A stretch of 64,000 nt of DNA, from NCBI RefSeq assembly GCF_964199755.1, contig NC_133897.1, positions 168,776,678 through 168,840,677 of the forward strand, read 5' to 3'. Below are positions 1-10,640 of this stretch, piece by piece. The translations under genes and the position numbers were made by a program. A model generated the notes under the pieces. It ran no database searches. It saw only the letters and a list, made by a program, of their open reading frames with translations, and had not been told where the DNA came from. Position 1 is the first letter of the stretch. The number at the start of each line of letters is the position of its first letter. The stretch comes from Larus michahellis (lineage: Eukaryota > Chordata > Aves > Charadriiformes > Laridae).

Positions 1-240
1 CAAAAGCAGGCGAGTTCCTGGAGAGGCCGAGAGTGTGTGAAGAGACAGAGGGGGAGTGGGATCGGCATGCAGGGGAGGCTGGTGGGCCAGGGCCTTTGGG
101 TTGTTTACTTGGGGCGAGTGCCAATGGATGAGACCATTTCTCTGCACAGTGTGTGACGGGAAGAAAGCGAAGGTGGAGCTTGTTGAGGAGAGCTGGAGGC
201 AAGCACGCAGCACGTGAGTGCAGAGCTGAGGCCATGATTT

Positions 241-635
241 CGTGCATGACTGCATTTTTGAGCAAGCATCTCTTTCATGCCACAGCCTGTCAAGTGCTGA
301 GGTGGGTGTGTTTTCCTTCCCACAACGCTCCCTTTACATGTTGTCGTCTTGTGGATGTGTCCACTTGGCCCTGGTGGTAGCTTTTAAGTGCGAGTAGGTA
401 TTTTGGAGGACGTGCATGGATGCTGTGTGTCAGGGAATTCAGCAGTCACAGCCAAGGCGTAGGAGAGGTGGGGTATCTTCAGTGACATCATCTCGCGGCA
501 CGTTTGTGGCTGGCTAAACCTGTCTTTAGGCCTGCCACACGCTGTTGATGTGCCCTGTGGGCACTTTGATGCCCCCATTGCTTGTAAGTTTGTAGCTGAG
601 AGAAAGGTCTGTCTTTCTGACCTGGGAGCTGGGAA
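241..635 (-). other. Orphan keratin 5' flank (unit 1)
   Basis: Resembles the distal 5' flank of genes 6 and 11 (about 33560-34080 and 59335-59855) in the same order: gccacagcc, a ttttccttcccac stretch, gtgtccacttgg, aggagaggtgggg, and the closing atgttatggagct that joins CR1-A. No TATA box, exon 1 or coding exon follows, so it is a promoter flank without a gene. It is probably a relic of the fusion that formed the unit. Confidence 0.7.
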
Positions 636-1908
636 ATGTTATGGAGCTAATCATCTTGATCGCCTTCGTATGGCACATAGAGGCCAACCAGGTGATGAGG
701 CCCAGCCAGCATGGCTTTATGAAGGGCAGGTCCTGCTTGCCTAACCTGATCTCCTTCTATGTCAAGGGGACCCACGTAGTGGGTAGATGAGTGAAGGGCT
801 GTGAGTGTTGTTAACTGGACTTTAGTAAAGCCGTTGACACTGTTTCCCAGAGTGTTCTCCTGCAGAAACTGCCTGCTCATGGCTCTGACGGGCGTACACT
901 TCGCTGGCTAACAAACGGGCTGGATGGCCAGGCCCGTAGAGGTGAATGGAGCTAAATCCAGATTGTTGCCACCACAGGTGGTGTTCCCCAGGGCTGAGTA
1001 CTGGGGCTGGTTCTCTTTAGTATCTTTACGAACGACCTGGACGAGAGGGTTGAGTGCACCCTCAGTATGTTTGCAGGCAACACCAAGTTGGGTGGGACAG
1101 GCTGGATCGATGGGAGGAGGCCAATGGTGTGGGGTTCAGAAAAGCTGAGTGCCGGGTCCTGCACTTGGGTCACAAGAACCTCATGCAACGCTACAGGCTT
1201 GGGGAAGAGCGGCTGGAAAGCTGCCCATTGGAAAAGGAGCTGGGGGTGTTGTTTGACAGCCAGCTGAGTATGAGCCAGCAGTGTGCCCTGGAGCCCAAGG
1301 CGGCCAGTAGCATCGTGGCCTGTATCAGAAGTCATGAGTCCAGGAGGACTATGGAAGTGATCGTCCCCCTGTAGTGGGCACTGGTGAGGCCCCACGTGGA
1401 ATACATTGTTCGTGCCTTGGCCCCTGACTACAAGCAAGACATTGAGGTGCTGGAGTGTGTCCAGAGAAGGGCAAGGAAGCTGGTGAGGGCCCTGGAGCAC
1501 AAGTCTTACGAGGAGTGGGTGAGGGAAGAGGGTTTGCTTACCCTGGAGCAAAAGAAAGCTGACGGCAGACCTTATTGCTCTCTACAACTACCTGAAGGGA
1601 GTTTGTAGCCAGGTGGGTATTGGACTCTTTTACAGGTAACAAGTTTCAGGACGAGAGAAAATGGCCTCAAGTTGCATGAGGGGAAATTTGGGTTGGCTCT
1701 TTTTTGAAAAATGTCTTCAGTGAAATGGTTGTCAAGCACTGGAATAGGCTTCCCAGGGAAGCGGTTGAGTCACCAGCCCTGGAGGTATCTAGAAGACAGT
1801 AGACTTGGCCCCAAGGGATTTGCTTTAGTGGGGCACTTGGTAGTGTTAGGTTAAGGGATGGAATCAGTGATCTTAAGTGTCTTTCCCAACCTCAGTGATT
1901 CTGTGAGT
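636..1908 (+). mobile_element. CR1-A: decayed CR1 LINE, RT to 3' end
   Basis: Broken ORF2 of a chicken-repeat-1 LINE. Recognisable pieces are the RT motif read as QHGFMKGRSCL near 700-740, the DFSKAVDTVS motif near 830, VLHLGH near 1160 and the C-terminal ECVQRRARKLV near 1456, ending with cagtgattctgtg. It is interrupted by frameshifts and by a TAG at 1372-1374 where intact CR1s have Tyr in [11 protein letters not shown] 45-bp internal deletion near 1098 is shared by units 1-5. Confidence 0.85.
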
Positions 1909-2937
1909 TTTTGAAGGCCATGGACGTGGTGGAGCAAGTCGAGTGCAGGGCCACCAAGACGCGGAAGGGACTGGAGCATCCTTCCCTTGAGGAGAAGCTG
2001 AGAGAGCTGGGAGTTTCTTCAGCCAGGAGAAAAGGCCGCGTAGGGGAGATGTCATCAATGTCTCTAAATCCCGGATGGGAGGTGTCTTGGTTTCACGCCA
2101 GCCAGCAATCTGAACCATGCAGCCACTCGCTCACTCCCCACTACAACAGGCTGGGAAAGAGAATCCGAAGAGGAAAAGTGAAAAAATTTGTGCGTTGAGA
2201 TGTCAGTTTAATAAGTAAAGCAAAAGATGCACAAGCAAGCAAAGCAAAAGAAGGAGTTCCTTCACTACTTCCCAAGGCAGGCAGGCGTTCAGCCGTCTCC
2301 AGGAAAGAAGGGCTCCATGAGACATAACGGTTACTTGGAAGACAAATGCCATAACTCTGAACATTCCCCGCTTCTTTCTTCCCTCACTGTGCTCTCATGT
2401 GGCATGGACTATGCCTTTGGTCAGCTGGGGTCAGCTGTACCGGCTGCCTCACCTCCCAGCTTTTTCTGTACGCCCAGCCTACTTGGTGGCGGGGTGGTGT
2501 GAAGAGCAGAAAAGGCCTTGAGTGCTTAGCAACAACCAAAAACCATTAGTGGGCTCTCAATGCCATTCTCATCGCAAACGCAAAACCTAGCACTCTACCA
2601 GCTGCTGAGCAAGTCAACTCTATCCCAGCTGCCGCCATATCAGGAAGGAATGAGGAGAGGGGAGTCAGACAGGGCAAGGGTGAATGGAGAAAGCTGAAAA
2701 GACGTGCCATTTCCTTGGAAGAGAAGGCAAGGCTTTTTCAGTGGGAGGGTGGTCCAAGAGTGGAAGCGGTTGCACAGAGAGGTGTTGGAGTCTCCATCAT
2801 GTAGAAACTGAAAAGCTGACTGGATCTGGTGCTGAACAGCGTGCTCAATCTGACCACGTTTGAGAAGGTCGGGTGTAATGAGGTTATCTCCAGAGGTTCC
2901 TTGTGCAGTCAAGGATTCTGTTTTCTGTGACTCTGCC
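1909..2937 (+). mobile_element. CR1-D: CR1 3' part split by a solo LTR
   Basis: The left part (1909-2082) reads as CR1 ORF2 C-terminus (KGLEHPSLEEKLRELG) and stops at gatgggagg. After the LTR, ggaaggaatgagg continues the same CR1 (2643-2937) through gcaaggctttttcagtgggagggtggt to a degraded 3' end. Left and right parts are one element; the ggagg/ggaag flanks are the target duplication of the LTR. Confidence 0.75.
2083..2642 (-). mobile_element. Solo LTR nested in CR1-D (unit 1)
   Basis: 560-bp element with TG...CA ends, in - orientation, flanked by ggagg (2078-2082) and ggaag (2643-2647), a decayed 5-bp target duplication. Read on the - strand it has the avian ERV LTR pattern: agctgggatagagtt near the start, aaggccttttctgct, and a late attaaact signal followed by a Pro-poor U5. 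No internal retroviral genes are present. The ERV class (probably ERVL-like) is from memory and not proven. Confidence 0.7.
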
Positions 2938-3269
2938 TGCTGTGTTGGCCAGAGGGTCATGCTGGGGAAGAGAGCTGGTGAAGTGCGTGCTGCCATGAGG
3001 AGCTTTCATTGGAGGCATGAGTAGAAGTGCGTGAGGTTGTCCAAGGCTTTCTTTTGTTAAGTGAAGGGCTTGTGTGAGGTTCTGGAAGCCCCCTCTGTTG
3101 TGCAGTTGCTGTTGCTGGGGCCATAGTTCCTAAGACCGGTCCGGTGGCCCTCTTGCACCCACCCCGATGGGCACTGTAGCCCTGCCTTCGTGTTGGGTGA
3201 GGTTGGAAGAACCTTGTTAGAAGAAAGGAAGAGGAGGCGTCTTAGGCTGGGATGCAGAAGAACTTTATT
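2938..3269 (-). other. Poly(A) signal and 3' flank of keratin gene 1
   Basis: AATAAA on the - strand at 3264-3269, about 445 bases after the stop codon; cleavage is expected 15-25 bases further, near 3245. The adjoining 3' flank (2938-3243) recurs beside every keratin gene and was copied with it. Confidence 0.85.
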
Positions 3270-3713
3270 GAGGGAAGAAAGAAGCTCAAAGGTAGAAGCA
3301 CTAAGTGAGAGAGAGAGACCGTCTGAGTTGCAGGTAGGGTGACCATCATCCAAGGTCCCCTGTGTGAGCTAGGTCTTGCCAGAGCATCAAGGTCTTCCTG
3401 GCCTGCAGTTAGGAGCGGCACCCTGGAGGTCCCGTGTGGTATTTACCTCTTCAGCAAGTGCTTGAAGCGGAGAGTCGTGAACGTAGCAGAAGGGGCGATG
3501 GAAAGAAGGAAGTGTTAGAAGAGGAGGAGGTACATGGGCCATGGTTGCAGACAGTCTGGGCTGTCCCCTTCCCTGCTTCCTTGCTTGGTGCCTTGAGAGG
3601 AGGAGCTGTGGATGGTGAAGCCATGTGCCAGAACAGCCCTGAGCTGCCTCCTCAATCCATGCCGTGGCTTCCATGGTGTGGGTGGTTGTTGTCAGGGGTG
3701 GTGGTGAGGGCCC

Positions 3714-4034
3714 TTAGCAGGGGTAGCAGCCTCTTCTGCCACCGTAGCAGCCCAGGCCTCCCAAGCCATAGCCGTAGCCGAGGCCGAAGCCGAAGCCGCC
3801 GGAGGAGACGGGCACTCCCTGGGCGCTGAGTTCGTTGCCCACGGCAGCGGATGCGGAGGATCCGACGGCGGTGCTCTGGGGGAAGGAGCTGAGGATGGGT
3901 CCTGGCAGGGTGACCACCACAGTGGGAGGCTGGATGACGACGCGGGAGGTCTCACACTGCCTGACACAGGGCTCGTTGCAGCTGTTAGCCAGCGGGGTGG
4001 GTCCGCATGGGCCGCAGAGGTCGTTGCAGGCCAT
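3714..4034 (-). CDS. Feather beta-keratin, gene 1
   Basis: Feather-type corneous beta-protein of 106 residues, a structural protein that packs into the 3-nm filaments of feather keratinocytes and is cross-linked by disulfides. Seen: Cys 3, 7, 10, 19, 23 and 27 at the N-terminus; a Val/Ile/Pro-rich core at about 31-64 with LPGPIL (43-48) and FPQST (51-55), the family's beta-sheet segment; a Gly/Phe/Tyr tail (79-95); and Cys 96, 103 and 106 in [11 protein letters not shown]. The start is the first ATG after a cag acceptor; the 5'UTR is split: exon 1 about 4263-4301, intron 4055-4262 (GTGAGT...CAG), then 20 UTR bases. A single coding exon with one 5'UTR intron is usual for avian beta-keratins. 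The protein is identical to those of genes 2 and 3. No lesion is seen, so it is likely functional. Confidence 0.95.
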   Translation of the reverse strand: MACNDLCGPCGPTPLANSCNEPCVRQCETSRVVIQPPTVVVTLPGPILSSFPQSTAVGSSASAAVGNELSAQGVPVSSGGFGFGLGYGYGLGGLGCYGGRRGCYPC

Positions 4035-4325
4035 GGTTGTGGTGTGGAGGGTGCCTGGAAGAGAGGGTGTTGAGAAAGGTGAGGGTGGTGGGGGTGCGAG
4101 GGTCAGTGTTGGAGGAGGGCGAAGGAGTGTGGAGGGCTGTTGTGGTGCTGTGGGGAGCGTGGCAGTGGGGAGGCGTGAGGGCTGTTGAGGCTGTGGGCAG
4201 AGCATGGTGGAGGAGAGGGGCCAGGTGGGTGAGGAGAAGGAGGGTGATGGGTTGAGACTCACCTTGTTGTGGGTGGAGGAGAAGGCGTGAGGAGAAGTGT
4301 GTGAGGGAGAGAGGCGCTGGGCCGG

Positions 4326-5097
4326 CTTTTATGCTGGTCGTGGAGGGGCGGGACAGGCTTGGCGCATGATGGCCTTTTCCACAAGCAACTCTTGCATGAC
4401 ACAGCCTCACGAGTAATGGCGTGGTTGTCTTCTTTGTTTTCTGAAATTCTCCAATTTCGTGTTCTGTATTGATGATGTGTCCACTTGGCTCTGGCGGCAA
4501 CTTGTAAGTGCCAGTAGTAGAGGCCCTAAACATTGTGTTGATGGCACGTGTCAGGGTTGTCAGAAGACGTGACCAAAGCATAAGAGAGGTGGGGTGTCAT
4601 CAGGGAGTTCATGCCGTGGCAGTTGTGTGGTGTGGTTTGTGGGTGCGTTGTGAAGAGGGGGCGTCATTTCCTCGCAGCCCTGGCAGGCTGGTCTGGGCTT
4701 TGGAGGTCTGGGCATTAGGCGCTGCCCCTTGCATTGAGCTCGTTCCTTCCCTGCCTTGCTGCCAGCTCACTAAGCCTGTCTTTGGGCATGGCCTTTCCCG
4801 TTGGGTGTGCTCTGTGGCTGTCTTGGTGCCCCTTTTGTTTTTAAGGTTGTAGGTGGGAGAACGGAGGCTGCGTGTTTGGGTTTGTGCCTTGCTGGGGCCA
4901 TCCCTGGTGGAGGCAGTTGAAGCAGGCAGAGGAGGGCTGTTTGTGAGAGCAGGACATTATCGTGGCAGCCCTGTGCTGTTGGGAGGCTGGTCGTGCTCCC
5001 CAAAGTCTCCTCTTGGCTCTTGCGTAGGGATCCCCTTAGTTGTGGCCGGCAAATTTGCAACCTGGGCTCTGGCGCGACACATCAGAAGATGAGCAAC
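4326..5097 (-). promoter_or_regulatory. Promoter and 5' flank of keratin gene 1
   Basis: TATA box CATAAAAG at 4326-4333 (- strand), about 30 bases before the inferred start of exon 1, with a GC box (ggggcggg on +) at 4345-4352. The flank to 5097 resembles those of the other keratin genes for several hundred bases, then meets CR1-C. I see no CCAAT box close to the TATA. Confidence 0.8.
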
Positions 5098-5530
5098 GAA
5101 GCTGGTGAAGGATCTAGAGAAGAAGACTTGTTAGGAGCAGTTTAGGGAACAGGGCATGTTTAGTTTGCAGAAAGAAAAAGGCTGAGGGCACGCCTTATCG
5201 CTCACTACACCCACCTGAAAAGAGGTGGTAATGAGGTAGGTGTCAGTCTCTTATCCTGAGTAACATGTGATAGGAGAAGAATTAACGTCTTTAAATGCTG
5301 CGTAGGGATGCTCAGATTGGATGCTAGGAAAAATGTCATCCCAGAAGGGTTATGAAGCACTGGAAGAGGCTTCTCCAGGAAGTGGTTGAATCACCATCCC
5401 TGGAGGTTATGACAGGATGTGTAGACGTGGGACTTAGGGCTATGTTTTTTTGGTGAAGGTCGTAGTCATAGGTGAACGGTGTCAAGATTGTTCAGGGTCT
5501 TTTCCGACCCAAGTGCCTCCATGATTGCGT
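5098..5530 (+). mobile_element. CR1-C: decayed CR1 3' fragment
   Basis: About 430 bp of CR1 ORF2 C-terminus and 3'UTR: gaagctggtgaaggatctag, catgtttagtttgcaga, gaagcactggaagaggcttc, then accatccctggagg and a decayed tail at tgcctccatgattg. Full of stops. It separates the gene 1 flank from the next unit. Confidence 0.75.
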
Positions 5531-5783
5531 ATGAGGCAGCGTGCAAAAGCAGGCGAGTTCCTGGAGAGGCCGAGAGTGTGTGAAGAGACAGAGGGGGAGT
5601 GGGATCGGCATGCAGGGGAGGCTGGTGGGCCAGGGCCTTTGGGTTGTTTACTTGGGGCGAGTGCCAATGGATGAGACCATTTCTCTGCACAGTGTGTGAC
5701 GGGAAGAAAGCGAAGGTGGAGCTTGTTGAGGAGAGCTGGAGGCAAGCACGCAGCACGTGAGTGCAGAGCTGAGGCCATGATTT

Positions 5784-6178
5784 CGTGCATGACTGCATTT
5801 TTGAGCAAGCATCTCTTTCATGCCACAGCCTGTCAAGTGCTGAGGTGGGTGTGTTTTCCTTCCCACAACGCTCCCTTTACATGTTGTCGTCTTGTGGATG
5901 TGTCCACTTGGCCCTGGTGGTAGCTTTTAAGTGCGAGTAGGTATTTTGGAGGACGTGCATGGATGCTGTGTGTCAGGGAATTCAGCAGTCACAGCCAAGG
6001 CGTAGGAGAGGTGGGGTATCTTCAGTGACATCATCTCGCGGCACGTTTGTGGCTGGCTAAACCTGTCTTTAGGCCTGCCACACGCTGTTGATGTGCCCTG
6101 TGGGCACTTTGATGCCCCCATTGCTTGTAAGTTTGTAGCTGAGAGAAAGGTCTGTCTTTCTGACCTGGGAGCTGGGAA
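5784..6178 (-). other. Orphan keratin 5' flank (unit 2)
   Basis: Same gene-less flank as at 241-635, without visible difference. Confidence 0.7.
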
Positions 6179-7451
6179 ATGTTATGGAGCTAATCATCTT
6201 GATCGCCTTCGTATGGCACATAGAGGCCAACCAGGTGATGAGGCCCAGCCAGCATGGCTTTATGAAGGGCAGGTCCTGCTTGCCTAACCTGATCTCCTTC
6301 TATGTCAAGGGGACCCACGTAGTGGGTAGATGAGTGAAGGGCTGTGAGTGTTGTTAACTGGACTTTAGTAAAGCCGTTGACACTGTTTCCCAGAGTGTTC
6401 TCCTGCAGAAACTGCCTGCTCATGGCTCTGACGGGCGTACACTTCGCTGGCTAACAAACGGGCTGGATGGCCAGGCCCGTAGAGGTGAATGGAGCTAAAT
6501 CCAGATTGTTGCCACCACAGGTGGTGTTCCCCAGGGCTGAGTATTGGGGCTGGTTCTCTTTAGTATCTTTACGAACGACCTGGACGAGAGGGTTGAGTGC
6601 ACCCTCAGTATGTTTGCAGGCAACACCAAGTTGGGTGGGACAGGCTGGATCGATGGGAGGAGGCCAATGGTGTGGGGTTCAGAAAAGCTGAGTGCCGGGT
6701 CCTGCACTTGGGTCACAAGAACCTCATGCAACGCTACAGGCTTGGGGAAGAGCGGCTGGAAAGCTGCCCATTGGAAAAGGAGCTGGGGGTGTTGTTTGAC
6801 AGCCAGCTGAGTATGAGCCAGCAGTGTGCCCTGGAGCCCAAGGCGGCCAGTAGCATCGTGGCCTGTATCAGAAGTCATGAGTCCAGGAGGACTATGGAAG
6901 TGATCGTCCCCCTGTAGTGGGCACTGGTGAGGCCCCACGTGGAATACATTGTTCGTGCCTTGGCCCCTGACTACAAGCAAGACATTGAGGTGCTGGAGTG
7001 TGTCCAGAGAAGGGCAAGGAAGCTGGTGAGGGCCCTGGAGCACAAGTCTTACGAGGAGTGGGTGAGGGAAGAGGGTTTGCTTACCCTGGAGCAAAAGAAA
7101 GCTGACGGCAGACCTTATTGCTCTCTACAACTACCTGAAGGGAGTTTGTAGCCAGGTGGGTATTGGACTCTTTTACAGGTAACAAGTTTCAGGACGAGAG
7201 AAAATGGCCTCAAGTTGCATGAGGGGAAATTTGGGTTGGCTCTTTTTTGAAAAATGTCTTCAGTGAAATGGTTGTCAAGCACTGGAATAGGCTTCCCAGG
7301 GAAGCGGTTGAGTCACCAGCCCTGGAGGTATCTAGAAGACAGTAGACTTGGCCCCAAGGGATTTGCTTTAGTGGGGCACTTGGTAGTGTTAGGTTAAGGG
7401 ATGGAATCAGTGATCTTAAGTGTCTTTCCCAACCTCAGTGATTCTGTGAGT
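6179..7451 (+). mobile_element. CR1-A, unit 2
   Basis: Copy of the decayed CR1 with the same TAG (6915-6917) and the same 45-bp deletion; one private change (agtattgggg near 6541) lets a slightly longer reading frame open upstream, without making a functional ORF2. Confidence 0.85.
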
Positions 7452-8480
7452 TTTTGAAGGCCATGGACGTGGTGGAGCAAGTCGAGTGCAGGGCCACCAA
7501 GACGCGGAAGGGACTGGAGCATCCTTCCCTTGAGGAGAAGCTGAGAGAGCTGGGAGTTTCTTCAGCCAGGAGAAAAGGCCGCGTAGGGGAGATGTCATCA
7601 ATGTCTCTAAATCCCGGATGGGAGGTGTCTTGGTTTCACGCCAGCCAGCAATCTGAACCATGCAGCCACTCGCTCACTCCCCACTACAACAGGCTGGGAA
7701 AGAGAATCCGAAGAGGAAAAGTGAAAAAATTTGTGCGTTGAGATGTCAGTTTAATAAGTAAAGCAAAAGATGCACAAGCAAGCAAAGCAAAAGAAGGAGT
7801 TCCTTCACTACTTCCCAAGGCAGGCAGGCGTTCAGCCGTCTCCAGGAAAGAAGGGCTCCATGAGACATAACGGTTACTTGGAAGACAAATGCCATAACTC
7901 TGAACATTCCCCGCTTCTTTCTTCCCTCACTGTGCTCTCATGTGGCATGGACTATGCCTTTGGTCAGCTGGGGTCAGCTGTACCGGCTGCCTCACCTCCC
8001 AGCTTTTTCTGTACGCCCAGCCTACTTGGTGGCGGGGTGGTGTGAAGAGCAGAAAAGGCCTTGAGTGCTTAGCAACAACCAAAAACCATTAGTGGGCTCT
8101 CAATGCCATTCTCATCGCAAACGCAAAACCTAGCACTCTACCAGCTGCTGAGCAAGTCAACTCTATCCCAGCTGCCGCCATATCAGGAAGGAATGAGGAG
8201 AGGGGAGTCAGACAGGGCAAGGGTGAATGGAGAAAGCTGAAAAGACGTGCCATTTCCTTGGAAGAGAAGGCAAGGCTTTTTCAGTGGGAGGGTGGTCCAA
8301 GAGTGGAAGCGGTTGCACAGAGAGGTGTTGGAGTCTCCATCATGTAGAAACTGAAAAGCTGACTGGATCTGGTGCTGAACAGCGTGCTCAATCTGACCAC
8401 GTTTGAGAAGGTCGGGTGTAATGAGGTTATCTCCAGAGGTTCCTTGTGCAGTCAAGGATTCTGTTTTCTGTGACTCTGCC
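7452..8480 (+). mobile_element. CR1-D split by LTR, unit 2
   Basis: Left part 7452-7625, right part 8186-8480, identical in structure to unit 1. Confidence 0.75.
7626..8185 (-). mobile_element. Solo LTR, unit 2
   Basis: Same 560-bp LTR with the same ggagg/ggaag flanks; its presence at the same base in every unit shows that it inserted before the array formed. Confidence 0.7.
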
Positions 8481-8812
8481 TGCTGTGTTGGCCAGAGGGT
8501 CATGCTGGGGAAGAGAGCTGGTGAAGTGCGTGCTGCCATGAGGAGCTTTCATTGGAGGCATGAGTAGAAGTGCGTGAGGTTGTCCAAGGCTTTCTTTTGT
8601 TAAGTGAAGGGCTTGTGTGAGGTTCTGGAAGCCCCCTCTGTTGTGCAGTTGCTGTTGCTGGGGCCATAGTTCCTAAGACCGGTCCGGTGGCCCTCTTGCA
8701 CCCACCCCGATGGGCACTGTAGCCCTGCCTTCGTGTTGGGTGAGGTTGGAAGAACCTTGTTAGAAGAAAGGAAGAGGAGGCGTCTTAGGCTGGGATGCAG
8801 AAGAACTTTATT
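8481..8812 (-). other. Poly(A) signal and 3' flank of keratin gene 2
   Basis: AATAAA (- strand) at 8807-8812, at the same distance from the stop codon as in gene 1. Confidence 0.85.
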
Positions 8813-9256
8813 GAGGGAAGAAAGAAGCTCAAAGGTAGAAGCACTAAGTGAGAGAGAGAGACCGTCTGAGTTGCAGGTAGGGTGACCATCATCCAAGGTC
8901 CCCTGTGTGAGCTAGGTCTTGCCAGAGCATCAAGGTCTTCCTGGCCTGCAGTTAGGAGCGGCACCCTGGAGGTCCCGTGTGGTATTTACCTCTTCAGCAA
9001 GTGCTTGAAGCGGAGAGTCGTGAACGTAGCAGAAGGGGCGATGGAAAGAAGGAAGTGTTAGAAGAGGAGGAGGTACATGGGCCATGGTTGCAGACAGTCT
9101 GGGCTGTCCCCTTCCCTGCTTCCTTGCTTGGTGCCTTGAGAGGAGGAGCTGTGGATGGTGAAGCCATGTGCCAGAACAGCCCTGAGCTGCCTCCTCAATC
9201 CATGCCGTGGCTTCCATGGTGTGGGTGGTTGTTGTCAGGGGTGGTGGTGAGGGCCC

Positions 9257-9577
9257 TTAGCAGGGGTAGCAGCCTCTTCTGCCACCGTAGCAGCCCAGGC
9301 CTCCCAAGCCATAGCCGTAGCCGAGGCCGAAGCCGAAGCCGCCGGAGGAGACGGGCACTCCCTGGGCGCTGAGTTCGTTGCCCACGGCAGCGGATGCGGA
9401 GGATCCGACGGCGGTGCTCTGGGGGAAGGAGCTGAGGATGGGTCCTGGCAGGGTGACCACCACAGTGGGAGGCTGGATGACGACGCGGGAGGTCTCACAC
9501 TGCCTGACACAGGGCTCGTTGCAGCTGTTAGCCAGCGGGGTGGGTCCGCATGGGCCGCAGAGGTCGTTGCAGGCCAT
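9257..9577 (-). CDS. Feather beta-keratin, gene 2
   Basis: 106 residues, identical in protein to gene 1: N-terminal Cys cluster, LPGPIL core, Ala56, 106-residue form of the Gly/Phe/Tyr tail. 5'UTR intron 9598-9805. The start is the first ATG after the acceptor, 20 bases into exon 2. No disabling change. Identity to its neighbours points to recent unit duplication or conversion and suggests a dosage role. Confidence 0.95.
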   Translation of the reverse strand: MACNDLCGPCGPTPLANSCNEPCVRQCETSRVVIQPPTVVVTLPGPILSSFPQSTAVGSSASAAVGNELSAQGVPVSSGGFGFGLGYGYGLGGLGCYGGRRGCYPC

Positions 9578-9868
9578 GGTTGTGGTGTGGAGGGTGCCTG
9601 GAAGAGAGGGTGTTGAGAAAGGTGAGGGTGGTGGGGGTGCGAGGGTCAGTGTTGGAGGAGGGCGAAGGAGTGTGGAGGGCTGTTGTGGTGCTGTGGGGAG
9701 CGTGGCAGTGGGGAGGCGTGAGGGCTGTTGAGGCTGTGGGCAGAGCATGGTGGAGGAGAGGGGCCAGGTGGGTGAGGAGAAGGAGGGTGATGGGTTGAGA
9801 CTCACCTTGTTGTGGGTGGAGGAGAAGGCGTGAGGAGAAGTGTGTGAGGGAGAGAGGCGCTGGGCCGG

Positions 9869-10640
9869 CTTTTATGCTGGTCGTGGAGGGGCGGGACAGG
9901 CTTGGCGCATGATGGCCTTTTCCACAAGCAACTCTTGCATGACACAGCCTCACGAGTAATGGCGTGGTTGTCTTCTTTGTTTTCTGAAATTCTCCAATTT
10001 CGTGTTCTGTATTGATGATGTGTCCACTTGGCTCTGGCGGCAACTTGTAAGTGCCAGTAGTAGAGGCCCTAAACATTGTGTTGATGGCACGTGTCAGGGT
10101 TGTCAGAAGACGTGACCAAAGCATAAGAGAGGTGGGGTGTCATCAGGGAGTTCATGCCGTGGCAGTTGTGTGGTGTGGTTTGTGGGTGCGTTGTGAAGAG
10201 GGGGCGTCATTTCCTCGCAGCCCTGGCAGGCTGGTCTGGGCTTTGGAGGTCTGGGCATTAGGCGCTGCCCCTTGCATTGAGCTCGTTCCTTCCCTGCCTT
10301 GCTGCCAGCTCACTAAGCCTGTCTTTGGGCATGGCCTTTCCCGTTGGGTGTGCTCTGTGGCTGTCTTGGTGCCCCTTTTGTTTTTAAGGTTGTAGGTGGG
10401 AGAACGGAGGCTGCGTGTTTGGGTTTGTGCCTTGCTGGGGCCATCCCTGGTGGAGGCAGTTGAAGCAGGCAGAGGAGGGCTGTTTGTGAGAGCAGGACAT
10501 TATCGTGGCAGCCCTGTGCTGTTGGGAGGCTGGTCGTGCTCCCCAAAGGCTCCTCTTGGCTCTTGCGTAGGGATCCCCTTAGTTGTGGCCGGCAAATTTG
10601 CAACCTGGGCTCTGGCGCGACACATCAGAAGATGAGCAAC
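9869..10640 (-). promoter_or_regulatory. Promoter and 5' flank of keratin gene 2
   Basis: TATA CATAAAAG at 9869-9876; GC box ggggcggg (+) at 9888-9895. Flank as in gene 1 apart from G at 10549. Confidence 0.8.

Larger units (their letters stand above)
1..5543. repeat. 5.54-kb keratin tandem unit, copy 1
   Basis: First full copy of a head-to-tail repeat; position 1 matches 5544, 11087, 16633, 22176 and 49262. Internal order: 1-240 sequence I cannot assign; 241-635 orphan keratin 5' flank; 636-1908 CR1-A; 1909-2937 CR1-D with a solo LTR at 2083-2642; 2938-3269 keratin 3' flank and poly(A) signal; keratin gene 1 on the - strand to about 4301; 4326-5097 its promoter and flank; 5098-5530 CR1-C. 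The phase is arbitrary, since the window opens inside the array and more copies probably lie to the left. Confidence 0.95.

Noticed and set aside
153-380. 75-residue frame in the first part of each unit
   Set aside because: Short, with no domain, spans the boundary between unassigned sequence and the orphan keratin flank; repeated only through unit duplication.
952-1551. 199-residue - strand frame repeated in every unit
   Set aside because: It is the antisense of the decayed CR1-A, as shown by CR1 motifs on the + strand; no independent protein similarity.
2227-2502. 91-residue frame present in all units
   Set aside because: Lies inside the solo LTR, in antisense; no protein family.
3835-4188. 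Long antisense frames opposite the keratin coding exons, conserved in all copies (also 3434-3829 and 4007-4255)
   Set aside because: They are by-products of the Gly/Pro/Cys-rich keratin sequence on the other strand, have no start context or domain, and are conserved only because the keratin is.
3714-4262. 182-residue keratin starting at 4262
   Set aside because: Its first 76 codons are the 5'UTR intron, starting at the GTG of the splice donor; a consensus acceptor precedes the MACNDL start. The 106-residue form matches the family length.
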